Source: Actinoalloteichus_B caeruleus (lineage in GTDB: Bacteria; Actinomycetota; Actinomycetes; Mycobacteriales; Pseudonocardiaceae). Taken from it: a stretch of DNA of 64,000 nt. How positions within the stretch are numbered: position 1 is the stretch's first letter; each line of letters opens with the position of its first letter. This document shows positions 43,265 to 52,491 of this stretch, piece after piece. A model generated the notes under the pieces. The model saw nothing but the letters and a program-made list of their open reading frames with translations, had not been told where the DNA came from and did not search any database. The position numbers and the translations under genes are program-made. Location: NCBI RefSeq assembly GCF_000718005.1, contig NZ_JODV01000007.1; one strand, given 5' to 3'.

Positions 43265-44221
43265 ATGAGCGTGCCCCTCGTAGAGGTCGTCAGGTCAGGT
43301 TTTCGGGAGAGCGTCCACCACGGCTCGGTGGCGTTGCTGGACGCGGACGGGCGGGATGCCGGTTGCCTCGGGGAGGTCCTGGCCCCGGTCTCGCCCCGGT
43401 CGGCCAACAAGCCCTTCCAGGCGCTCGCCCTGCTGCGCGCCGGTTTCGCCCCCCTCTCGGACGCGGACCTCGCGCTGTCGTGCGCCTCGCACAGCGGCGA
43501 GCCCGACCACGTGGCCCGGGTCCGGGGGTTGCTGGCCACCTACGGGTTGACCGAGGCCGCGCTGCGGTGCCCACCGGACCTCCCGCTGTTCCCCTCGGCC
43601 AGGAACCGGGTGCTGGCGGCGGGCGGCGGGCCGGCGGCGGTGACGATGAACTGCTCCGGCAAGCACGCCGCGATGCTGGCCACCTGCGTGCGCAACGGGT
43701 GGCCGACCGAGGACTACCTGTCCGCCGAGCACCCGCTGACGGCGGCGGTGTCCGAGACCATCGCCGAGTTGACCGGTGAGCAGCCGGGGCCGCCCGGGGT
43801 CGACGGGTGCGGCGCGCCCCTGTTCACGCTGTCCCTCACCGGACTGGCCCGCGCCTACGCCCGGCTCGTCACCGCGCCGCCGGGCAGCCAGGAGGCGCGG
43901 ATCGCGCACGCGATGCGCGCTCACCCCCGGTTGGTGGCCGGAACCGGCCGCGAGGACACCCTGCTGATGTCGGCGGTCCCGGGGTTGTTGTGCAAGATCG
44001 GCGCGGAGGGGGCGTGGGCGCTGGCGCTGCCGGACGGCCGGGTCGCCGCCCTCAAGATCGACGACGGGGCGTCCCGCGCCCGGCAGCCCGTCGGAGTGGG
44101 CGCGCTTCGCGCGTTGGGGGTGACCTGGACCCCGGAACTGGCGGAACTCGCGGAGGTGCCCGTCGAGGGCGGCGGCCGCCGGGTCGGCTCGGTGCGGCTG
44201 CTCCCTGGCGTCCTCAGTTGA
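43265..44221 (+). CDS. asparaginase (L-asparaginase II family)
   Basis: 318 residues. Matches the thermolabile-asparaginase-like family: SRSANKPFQALALLRAGF (SANKPFQ motif), LSCASHSGEPDHVARV, TMNCSGKHAAMLATC and GVDGCGAPLF. It hydrolyses L-asparagine to aspartate and ammonia. ATG at 43265 with TAGCAT (43252-43257) seven bases upstream and no ribosome site. Its last eight bases overlap the 3' end of the convergent gene. Confidence 0.9.
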   Translation: MSVPLVEVVRSGFRESVHHGSVALLDADGRDAGCLGEVLAPVSPRSANKPFQALALLRAGFAPLSDADLALSCASHSGEPDHVARVRGLLATYGLTEAALRCPPDLPLFPSARNRVLAAGGGPAAVTMNCSGKHAAMLATCVRNGWPTEDYLSAEHPLTAAVSETIAELTGEQPGPPGVDGCGAPLFTLSLTGLARAYARLVTAPPGSQEARIAHAMRAHPRLVAGTGREDTLLMSAVPGLLCKIGAEGAWALALPDGRVAALKIDDGASRARQPVGVGALRALGVTWTPELAELAEVPVEGGGRRVGSVRLLPGVLS

Positions 44222-45107
44222 GCCGTTCGCGGGTGGCCACCTCGGTCCAGAAGTCCCGCAGCTTCTCGTACCGGATGGCGACCTCCTCCGGGTTCTCGCC
44301 GCCGAGCGCGGCGAGCGCCTCCTGGACGTCGGCCGCCGAGGTGTCGTCGGTGAGGGTGTCGTCGTCGAGCAGCTGGACCAGCCCGCCGTAGTCGAGTTCC
44401 ACGGCCGAACCCGGGTCGAAGTGGTCGAGCCAGCGGGAGGTGTCCCGGAGCAGCGCCGCCGGCCCGTCGGTGCCGAGCGTGTCCTCCAGCCGCTGGCGGG
44501 CCTCCTCGGCCCGCTCCAACGCGCGCACCATCGGCACCCGCCAACACACCCGCCGGTTCGCGTCGCCCAGCGGCGTCAGCACCACCTGGCGCTCCTCCTG
44601 CCGGACCAGGGCGAACCACGGCAGCGGGACGCGCCAGGTCGCCGTGACGACGTGGACGGCGCCGCCCAGCACCCCGGAGACCGCCGCGGTCGCCCGCGCC
44701 CGCGCCACCTCGGGTGGCACGTCGACGGCGGCGCGCAGCAGCGGGGGGCTCGCGCTGCCGAGGAACCCGACCAGACCGGCCGCCGCCCTGGCGCGGACGT
44801 CCTGCGGGCAGACGAGCGGGCCGGGGCCGACCTCCACCGAGGGGTAGCCGGCGACGTCCTCCGGATCGAGGACCAGGACTCCGGGGACGTGCTGCCCGGG
44901 GCCCGCGCCGTCAGGGCCGTCGAGGGGCAGCAGCCGACGCGGCTGGGAAGTCTGTGAACGCAACCACAGTTCGCGTTCCCAGTCGCCCACGGTTCCCGGA
45001 TCGAGCGGGCCGTCCCGTAACGCCCGTTCCACGGCCGAACGTGACTCCCCGTGGAAGGCGGACAACGGTTCGTACACCCGGAGGTAGGCGACGAACGGAC
45101 GAGGCAC
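44214..45107 (-). CDS. conserved actinobacterial protein of unknown function
   Basis: 297 residues, soluble, with LVPRPFVAYLRVYEPLSAFH at the N-terminus, PRRLLPLDGPDG, WRVPLPWFALVRQEERQVVL and LRDTSRWLDHFDPGSAVELD. I recognise it as a conserved actinobacterial hypothetical but know no function. GTG at 45107 has AGGA at seven bases; a TTG at 45113 is the alternative. It overlaps the asparaginase end by eight bases. Confidence 0.8.
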   Translation of the reverse strand: MPRPFVAYLRVYEPLSAFHGESRSAVERALRDGPLDPGTVGDWERELWLRSQTSQPRRLLPLDGPDGAGPGQHVPGVLVLDPEDVAGYPSVEVGPGPLVCPQDVRARAAAGLVGFLGSASPPLLRAAVDVPPEVARARATAAVSGVLGGAVHVVTATWRVPLPWFALVRQEERQVVLTPLGDANRRVCWRVPMVRALERAEEARQRLEDTLGTDGPAALLRDTSRWLDHFDPGSAVELDYGGLVQLLDDDTLTDDTSAADVQEALAALGGENPEEVAIRYEKLRDFWTEVATRERLN

Positions 45108-45290
45108 GAGCAAATCCTGTCATGAGCAGGGACGGTGGGGGTGGGCGGTGGGGACTGCGTCACGTAGAACGGATGCCACGTCGCATCTACCCCGGCAGTC
45201 ACGGTACGGTAGTGGGCAGGAAAAGCTGTCGAGACGATACGGGGCCGCCGTTCCCCCGGCCGCCCCGTTCCTGTGCGAGGGGGTCGAGCC

Positions 45291-45476
45291 ATGGGGCGCG
45301 GCCGAGCGAAGGCCAAGCAGACAAAGGTGGCCCGGGAGCTCAAGTACAACACCCCCGCCACGGACTTCGATGCCCTACAGCGCGAGCTGTCGGGCACCGG
45401 GTCCTCTGGCGACCGGTCGGACAACGACCGACCCGATGACTCGTACGACGACTGGTACGACGAATACCGCCGCTGA
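45291..45476 (+). CDS. DUF3073 family protein
   Basis: 61 residues: MGRGRAKAKQTKVARELKYN, then an acidic tail with DDSYDDWYDEYRR. Conserved across actinobacteria beside purM (Rv0810c). Basic head and acidic tail suggest nucleic-acid or ribosome contacts; function unknown. ATG after GAGGGGG. Confidence 0.92.
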   Translation: MGRGRAKAKQTKVARELKYNTPATDFDALQRELSGTGSSGDRSDNDRPDDSYDDWYDEYRR

Positions 45477-45612
45477 TTCGGTTGACTGCTCAACCGAACG
45501 ACGGGGTGAGAACCCCGTGGGGGTGTTGTGGCAGCCACTCGAATCGGTCGGGTCTCGTCACGGGTCCGGGGTCCTTGTACTACGGGGCCTTGCCGGAGCA
45601 GCAAGCACCACA

Positions 45613-45649
45613 CGCGACAGGACCAGGTGAGAAGCCTGGTCCTGTCGCG
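45613..45649 (+). terminator. strong hairpin downstream of DUF3073
   Basis: CGCGACAGGACCAGG and CCTGGTCCTGTCGCG form a perfect 15-bp stem with a seven-base loop, 136 bases after the DUF3073 stop. Confidence 0.85.
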
Positions 45650-46506
45650 CGTGTTGCCGAAGTTGGTCCGGTGCCGCCCGCCCACCGGGCTTCGGTGCGG
45701 CGGCGATCCAGCCTGTCCTGGTCCGGGGCACCACGCCGTTCCGGCGGCGACGCGCTCCGCCGGATCTCGCAGGCCTCCGGCACGGCCGGGCTCGTCCGGT
45801 GCACCGCCGCCTCGCGCGCGGCGGCTGGGGGTGCCGGCTCTCGTGCCGACGACGTCGCACCGGCGGTGTCCGCTCTCCCCGTCCACGGTGCGGCCAGGCC
45901 GCTGGATCCGCGTCCCTGATCGGTCGGCCTCCGCGTCTGGTCTGGTCGCGGCCTGACGCGGCCCACCCTCCGAGCGGCGGGCGCGCTCGCGAGTGGTGTG
46001 CCCGGCGGCCCGAGGTAGTCCGGCCGCTGCGCGGGCCGAGGTGGCCGAGGGGCATCCCACCAGGCCCGTCAGGCGCGCCGCACCGCCGGTTCTCCCCAAC
46101 AACCCGTACGTGGGATCTCACCTCGGTGGGCCCGGTGCGGGCGGACCGGCATCGCGCTGCTCGACGGGGGCGACACGGAGCCGGGGGCCCACCGGCGCGG
46201 GCCCCGGGGTGCCGCTTCCGAGGTGGCCGCGACGGCTGGCGCGGGCACCCGCCCACGAGGGGCCGAGGGCGTCCCCACCTCGTCCCGCGCTCCGCTGGAC
46301 GGCCTCCGGCCCCTGATCACCAGGTGGGCGCACGGCCAGCCGGGGGTGCGCGACGAGTTCACGAAGGTGTCGGACGAACTCCCAACCCGCGCTCACCCGC
46401 ACGCGGCGACCCACGGCCCCGCCGCGCACGCGGTGGCACCCGCCGGGTGCGGGGAAGTGGCCGGGCGGGACCGCACCGGCCTCGGCCGGACGTTCCCGCC
46501 CACCGG
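45650..46506. other. long intergenic stretch, nothing recognised
   Basis: About 850 bases of very high GC separate the DUF3073 terminator from the 3' end of purM. All frames on both strands are Arg/Pro/Gly-rich shadows without family motifs, and no RNA fold stands out. Confidence 0.45.
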
Positions 46507-47613
<1,107 letters not shown>

Positions 47614-47775
47614 GTCATCTGCTGACAAAATCTCGTCGGCCACGCTACGCGCGGTGATTCCCGGTCATCGCCCTCGCGGGGCGGCCCGTGGCGTCACACG
47701 CGCGCGGTCGCCATCCACCTTTCCCAGGTCGACGCCTCATCGGCGGTGAGACGTCCGTTCACGACCGATGCTTAC

Positions 47776-49416
47776 TCATGGCCGACGTAGCGCGTCGGCC
47801 GCGCCGTTGCCTTGCGGCTGTGCTGGCTCCGCGGGACCGGCCACTCCGCGTTCCGCGCCACCGTCAAGACCCTCGAGCAGAAACTTGCCGATCATGCGGT
47901 CGGCCGGCAGCGGGATCGGGTAGTCGCCGTCGAAGCACGCGGCGCACAACCTGGTCCTGGGCTGCTCGGACGCGGCGATCAGCCCGTCCAGTGAGACGTA
48001 ACCGAGCGAGTCGGCTCCGATGGACCGGCGAATCCCGTCCTCGTCGATCCCGTTCGCGATCAGCTCGGCCGGGGAGGCGAAGTCGATGCCGTAGAAGCAG
48101 GGCCAGCGGACCGGCGGGGAGGCGATCCTGACGTGCACCTCGACGGCGCCGGCCTCGCGCAACATGCGCACCAGCGCGCGCTGCGTGTTGCCCCGCACGA
48201 TCGAGTCGTCGACCACCACGAGGCGCTTGCCCCGGATGACGTCGCGCAGCGGGTTCAGCTTGAGCCTGATGCCCAGCTGCCGGATGGTCTGGGAAGGCTG
48301 GATGAACGTCCGGCCGACGTAGGAGTTCTTGACGAGGCCCTGGCCGTAGGGGATGCCCGACTCCTGCGCGTAGCCCACCGCCGCGGGGGTGCCGGACTCC
48401 GGGACCGGGATGACCAGGTCGGCGTCCACGGGGTGTTCGATCGCCAGCCGCCGCCCGATGGCGACCCGGGCCGCGTGCACGGAACGGCCGGAGATGGTGC
48501 TGTCCGGGCGGGCCAGGTACACGTACTCGAAGACGCAGCCCTTGGGTTCCGGCGGGGCGAAGCGGCTGCTGCGCAGTCCCTCCGCGTCGATGGCGACCAG
48601 TTCGCCCGGTTCGACCTCGCGCACGAAGGACGCGCCCACGATGTCGAGGGCGGCCGTCTCGCTGGCGACGACCCATCCCCGGTCGAGCCGGCCGAGGCAG
48701 AGCGGTCGGACGCCCTGGGCGTCGCGGGCCGCGTAGAGGGTGGTCTCGTCGGAGAAGACGAGCGAGAACGCTCCCCGCAGGGCGGGCAGCAGCTCCAGCG
48801 CGGCGTTCTCCAGCCCGGTGTCGGCGGCGGCGGCCGCCAGCAACGCGCAGACGACGTCCGAGTCGGTGGTGGCCTCGGGGTTGCCGTCCCGCCGCCGGGC
48901 GGTCCGCCCGTCACCGTCGCCCGTGCCCTCGGTCAGCTCGCGGAGCCGCTCAACCAGTTCCGCGGTGTTGACGAGGTTGCCGTTGTGGCCCAGCGCGAGA
49001 CCGCTGCCGGTGGCCGTGGTCCGGAACGTGGGCTGGGCGTTCTCCCAGCTGCCGGAGCCGGTGGTCGAGTACCGGTTGTGGCCGACGGCGACGTGACCCC
49101 GCAGCGAGGAGAGCACCTGCTCGTCGAAGACGTGGCTGACCAGGCCGAGGTCTTTGTAGACCACCAGCTTGGAGCCGTCCCCTACCGCGATGCCGGCCGC
49201 CTCCTGACCCCGGTGTTGCAGGGCGTACAGGCCGTAGTAGGTGAGCTTCGCCACCTCCTCGCCGGGAGCCCAGACACCGAAGACCCCGCACTCCTCGTGC
49301 GGAACGTCCCGCTCCACGTCGCCTGGCTGGGCGGCCACGCCCGGCGGGACGGGGGTAGCGGAGGACTCGGAACGGCACGGCGACCCACTTGCGGCCGCGG
49401 GCTGGTGGGTGACCAC
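47776..49416 (-). CDS. purF: amidophosphoribosyltransferase
   Basis: 546 residues. A 42-residue propeptide ends before Cys43 of ECGVFGVWAPGEE, the N-terminal nucleophile of the glutaminase domain. Then ALQHRGQEAAGIAV, VGHNRYSTTGSGSWENAQPT, a possible [4Fe-4S] cysteine set (PKGCVFEY, RWPCFYG, RLCAACFDGDYP), and the PRPP loop VVVDDSIVRGNTQ. First committed step of purine synthesis. GTG start with GGAG six bases upstream. Confidence 0.96.
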   Translation of the reverse strand: MVTHQPAAASGSPCRSESSATPVPPGVAAQPGDVERDVPHEECGVFGVWAPGEEVAKLTYYGLYALQHRGQEAAGIAVGDGSKLVVYKDLGLVSHVFDEQVLSSLRGHVAVGHNRYSTTGSGSWENAQPTFRTTATGSGLALGHNGNLVNTAELVERLRELTEGTGDGDGRTARRRDGNPEATTDSDVVCALLAAAAADTGLENAALELLPALRGAFSLVFSDETTLYAARDAQGVRPLCLGRLDRGWVVASETAALDIVGASFVREVEPGELVAIDAEGLRSSRFAPPEPKGCVFEYVYLARPDSTISGRSVHAARVAIGRRLAIEHPVDADLVIPVPESGTPAAVGYAQESGIPYGQGLVKNSYVGRTFIQPSQTIRQLGIRLKLNPLRDVIRGKRLVVVDDSIVRGNTQRALVRMLREAGAVEVHVRIASPPVRWPCFYGIDFASPAELIANGIDEDGIRRSIGADSLGYVSLDGLIAASEQPRTRLCAACFDGDYPIPLPADRMIGKFLLEGLDGGAERGVAGPAEPAQPQGNGAADALRRP

Positions 49417-49586
49417 CGGAAACTCCCTCACAACGGAGTTGGATGCCTCGGCGTGCCCGGGGCCGGACGCGGGACGCGCCGCGGAGGACCACCCGGGATC
49501 GCCACGTTCGTCTTCGAGTGTAAGCCGACTCGTTCCCGGCACCGCACCGCGAGCCGCGAATTGGGCCAGCCAGGCATGTCGCCGAC

Positions 49587-49973
49587 CTACTCGTCCGGTT
49601 TCACCATCGGTAGCCAAGCTCGCAGGTCAGCGCGGTTCCCGGAGGCCGAGACACGCCCCGAGTCCACCGCTTCGTCCCACTCCGCACGGCCGGTGGCGAG
49701 GTCCAGCCACGTCCTGGCGTCCGTCTCGACCACGTTGGGCGGCGTTCCACGGCTGTGGGTCGGCCCCTCCCCGCACTGGACGGCGGCGAAGGGGGGTACG
49801 CGCACCTCGATGGCCCCGCCCGGCGCGACGGCGGCCAGGGTGCGGAGGCTGAGCCGGACCGCCTGTCCCAGGACGCGGCGGTCGGGTTCGGGAGCCTCGC
49901 CGCGCAGCCAGGGCGCGACGGCCGTGACGGCGGCTCGGAGTTCGTGGGGATCGACGGACCGGCGGGCTGGCAC
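49587..49973 (-). CDS. sterol-carrier-family (SCP2-like) protein
   Basis: 128 residues: ELRAAVTAVAPWLRGEAPEP, IEVRVPPFAAVQCGEGPTHS, TPPNVVETDARTWLDLATGR. It matches the small actinobacterial SCP2-like protein encoded beside purF (Rv0807). Lipid binding is inferred from family. GTG at 49973 with TAGGCT seven bases upstream and no ribosome site: leaderless. Confidence 0.88.
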   Translation of the reverse strand: MPARRSVDPHELRAAVTAVAPWLRGEAPEPDRRVLGQAVRLSLRTLAAVAPGGAIEVRVPPFAAVQCGEGPTHSRGTPPNVVETDARTWLDLATGRAEWDEAVDSGRVSASGNRADLRAWLPMVKPDE

Positions 49974-50156
49974 CTGGGCAGCCTAGGACCTGGCCGTTCC
50001 GCGCGGACAGGCGAGCGGCCGGGGCCGGGCCGCATGACGTCGCCACCCCGACCGTCGGGTGACCACGACGGTGGAGAGCGCCGCCCGCCCGCACCCGGGC
50101 GCGTCCCGGGCGGGCCGGGCAGGCCGACCACGAACTCCCCTCGGCCCCAGCGGTCG

Positions 50157-50196
50157 GGTGGGATGGCCGGGGTGTCGGGGTGGGATGGCCGGGGTG
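50157..50196. repeat. 22-bp tandem repeat, two copies
   Basis: GGTGGGATGGCCGGGGTG starts at 50157 and again at 50179. G-rich on the plus strand. Confidence 0.75.
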
Positions 50197-50230
50197 CCGC
50201 TGTTCGGCTCCCACCACCTCGGAGTGCCGC

Positions 50231-50275
50231 GCGGTGGGGCACGCGCGGTGGGCACGGGCGGTGGGCACGGGCGGT
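50231..50275. repeat. 13-bp tandem repeat, about three and a half copies
   Basis: GCGGTGGGCACGG-type units begin near 50231, 50245, 50258 and, partially, 50271. The tract is strongly G-skewed. Confidence 0.7.
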
Positions 50276-50518
50276 GGCCGGTCCTGGGGCCGCCGGCCCG
50301 GTCCCTCCCGGGACGCGGCGGCGCTGACCGGGGCGCCGCGGCGCCGTTCCTCAGTGGCCACCCCAACCACGCCCCGTCACCGCCCCACCCGTCCGAGGGA
50401 CATGCGTCCGGCGCGGCGCGTGGTCTCCGCGCCCGCCCGGAGACCAGCGAAGATCCGAGGTCGGTCGGCGCCGGCGAACCTGGATGCGGGAGTGCCCCCG
50501 CCGTCCTAGCCTCGGGCC

Positions 50519-52420
50519 ATGGCCGTCGACCGGAGGGCTCCCGGGACGGGGTGGTCCCCCGTCCCGGGAGGCGGTCCGGGTCGGGTGGAGGACTACGCCC
50601 TGCTCTCCGATCTCCGCACCGCTGCGCTGGTCGGCCGCGACGGCTCGGTGGACTGGCTCTGCCTGCCCCGGTTCGATGCGGGGTCCTGCTTCGCGCGGCT
50701 GCTCGGCGACCACAGCCACGGCTACTGGGCGCTCACCCCGACCTCGGGTGACTGCCGGGTCCGCCGCCGCTACCGAGGTGACTCGCTGGTGCTGGAGACG
50801 GAGTTCGAGACCCCGGACGGGCAGGTGCTCGTCGTGGACGCGATGCCGCCCGCGCCGCACGGCGGACCGCACCAGCCGGTGCTGGTCCGCTCGGTCACCG
50901 GGCTGCGGGGCAGCGTGGAGATGGAGATGCGCTGGGTGGTGCGGTTCTCCTACGGAGCCGCCGTACCGTGGGTCCGGCGCACCCGGAAGGGGGGCGTCGA
51001 GGGCATCCTCGCCGTCGCCGGACCGGACACCGTTGTCCTGCGCGGGGACCCCCTGCCCGTGGCGGTGGCGGGGGCCCGCGGCCACCACACCCGGTTCCCG
51101 GTGTCCCGAGGGCGGACCTTCCGCTGGTCCATGCAGTGGTCCCCGGACCCGGAGGAGCTGCCCGGACCCCGGGACGTCGCGGCCGACCTGGTGACGACCG
51201 AACGGTTCTGGCGGACCTGGGCCGAGCAGATCGACTACGACGGCCCGTACCAGCGGCCCGTTCGCCGTTCCCTGTTGACGCTCAAGGCGCTCACCTACGG
51301 TCCGAGCGGCGGTATGGTCGCCGCCCCGACCACCTCCCTGCCCGAACGGTTGGGGGGCGTGCGGAACTGGGACTACCGCTACTGCTGGCTGCGGGACGCC
51401 ACCCTCACCCTGCTCGCACTGGACAGCACCGGCTGCCACGGGGAGGCGGCGGCCTGGCGGCGGTGGTTGCGGCGGGCCGTGGCCGGGGACCCTGGCGACC
51501 TCCAGATCGCGTACGGCATCCGGGGTGAGCGCCAGCTGGTGGAGTGGACGGCCGACTGGCTGCCCGGCTACGAGGGCTCCCGGCCGGTCCGGATCGGCAA
51601 CGCGGCGCACAGGCAGCTCCAGCTCGACGTGTACGGCGAGGTCATGGACGCCCTGCACCTGGCCAGGGAGCGCGGCCTTGGCGACACGGCCGAGTCGTGG
51701 GAGGTGCAGCGGGCCCTGCTCGCCGATCTGGAGAGCCGGTGGCGGCGACCCGACCACGGCCTCTGGGAGGTGCGGGGGCCGGCGAGGCGGTTCACCCACT
51801 CCCGGGTCATGACCTGGGTCGCCTTCGACCGGGCGGTGCGGGCGGTCGAGGACCACGGGCTACCGGGCCCCGTCGACCGGTGGCGGTCGGTGCGGGACCG
51901 GGTCCGGGAGGAGGTGCTCACCCGGGCGTGGAACCCGGAGGTAGGGGCGTTCACCCAGTACTACGGCAGCGGCGAGGTCGACGCGGCGACCCTGCTGATG
52001 CCGGCGGTCGGTTTCCTGCCGGCCACCGACCCGAGGATGGCGAGCACGATCCGCGAGGTGGAGACGCGGCTGCGGACGGACGGCCTGCTCGCCCGGTACG
52101 CCACTCCTCGGGACGTGTCGGCGGTGGACGGCCTCCCCGGCGGGGAGGGTGCCTTCCTCGCCTGCTCGTTCTGGCACGTGGACGCGTTGGCGCTCGGCGG
52201 CCGGGTGGCCGAGGCGACCGAGGAGTTCGAACGCCTGCTGGGACACGCCAACGACGTCGGGCTGCTCGCCGAGGAGTACGACCCGGCGAGTCAGCGGCTC
52301 GTCGGGAACTTCCCGCAGGCGTTCAGCCACCTGGCGCTGGTGAACTCGGCGATCCTGCTCTCCGACCGGGAGCACGGCCGCCACCACCGGGACCGGCGTC
52401 GGGTCCGCCGCGCCAGCTGA
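50519..52420 (+). CDS. glycoside hydrolase family 15 protein (trehalase/glucoamylase-like)
   Basis: 633 residues. N-terminal beta domain (RVEDYALLSDLRTAALVGRD; SVDWLCLPRFDAGSCFARLL) and a GH15 (alpha/alpha)6 barrel with MVAAPTTSLPERLGG, RNWDYRYCWLRDATLTLLAL and the catalytic-base region VGLLAEEYDPASQRLVGNFP. Actinobacterial members include GH15 trehalases; glucoamylase-type activity is the alternative. No signal peptide. ATG at 50519 with TAGCCT six bases upstream: leaderless. Confidence 0.92.
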   Translation: MAVDRRAPGTGWSPVPGGGPGRVEDYALLSDLRTAALVGRDGSVDWLCLPRFDAGSCFARLLGDHSHGYWALTPTSGDCRVRRRYRGDSLVLETEFETPDGQVLVVDAMPPAPHGGPHQPVLVRSVTGLRGSVEMEMRWVVRFSYGAAVPWVRRTRKGGVEGILAVAGPDTVVLRGDPLPVAVAGARGHHTRFPVSRGRTFRWSMQWSPDPEELPGPRDVAADLVTTERFWRTWAEQIDYDGPYQRPVRRSLLTLKALTYGPSGGMVAAPTTSLPERLGGVRNWDYRYCWLRDATLTLLALDSTGCHGEAAAWRRWLRRAVAGDPGDLQIAYGIRGERQLVEWTADWLPGYEGSRPVRIGNAAHRQLQLDVYGEVMDALHLARERGLGDTAESWEVQRALLADLESRWRRPDHGLWEVRGPARRFTHSRVMTWVAFDRAVRAVEDHGLPGPVDRWRSVRDRVREEVLTRAWNPEVGAFTQYYGSGEVDAATLLMPAVGFLPATDPRMASTIREVETRLRTDGLLARYATPRDVSAVDGLPGGEGAFLACSFWHVDALALGGRVAEATEEFERLLGHANDVGLLAEEYDPASQRLVGNFPQAFSHLALVNSAILLSDREHGRHHRDRRRVRRAS

Positions 52421-52491
52421 GGTCCGGCCTGGCGCTGGTCGGGCAGGTCACCACCACCGCCAGGCCGCCCCGCCGGTGGCACGGGGCCCGG

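Larger units (their letters stand above)
49974..50518. other. divergent intergenic region with G-rich tandem repeats
   Basis: No gene seen. It holds two tandem-repeat tracts (22-bp and 13-bp units, listed separately), and at its edges the -10 boxes TAGGCT for the SCP2-like gene and TAGCCT (50507-50512) for the GH15 gene. Confidence 0.55.

Noticed and set aside
45650..46506. Possible genes in the long gap before purM
   Set aside because: Every frame on both strands is low-complexity Arg/Pro/Gly without start, ribosome site or motif support.
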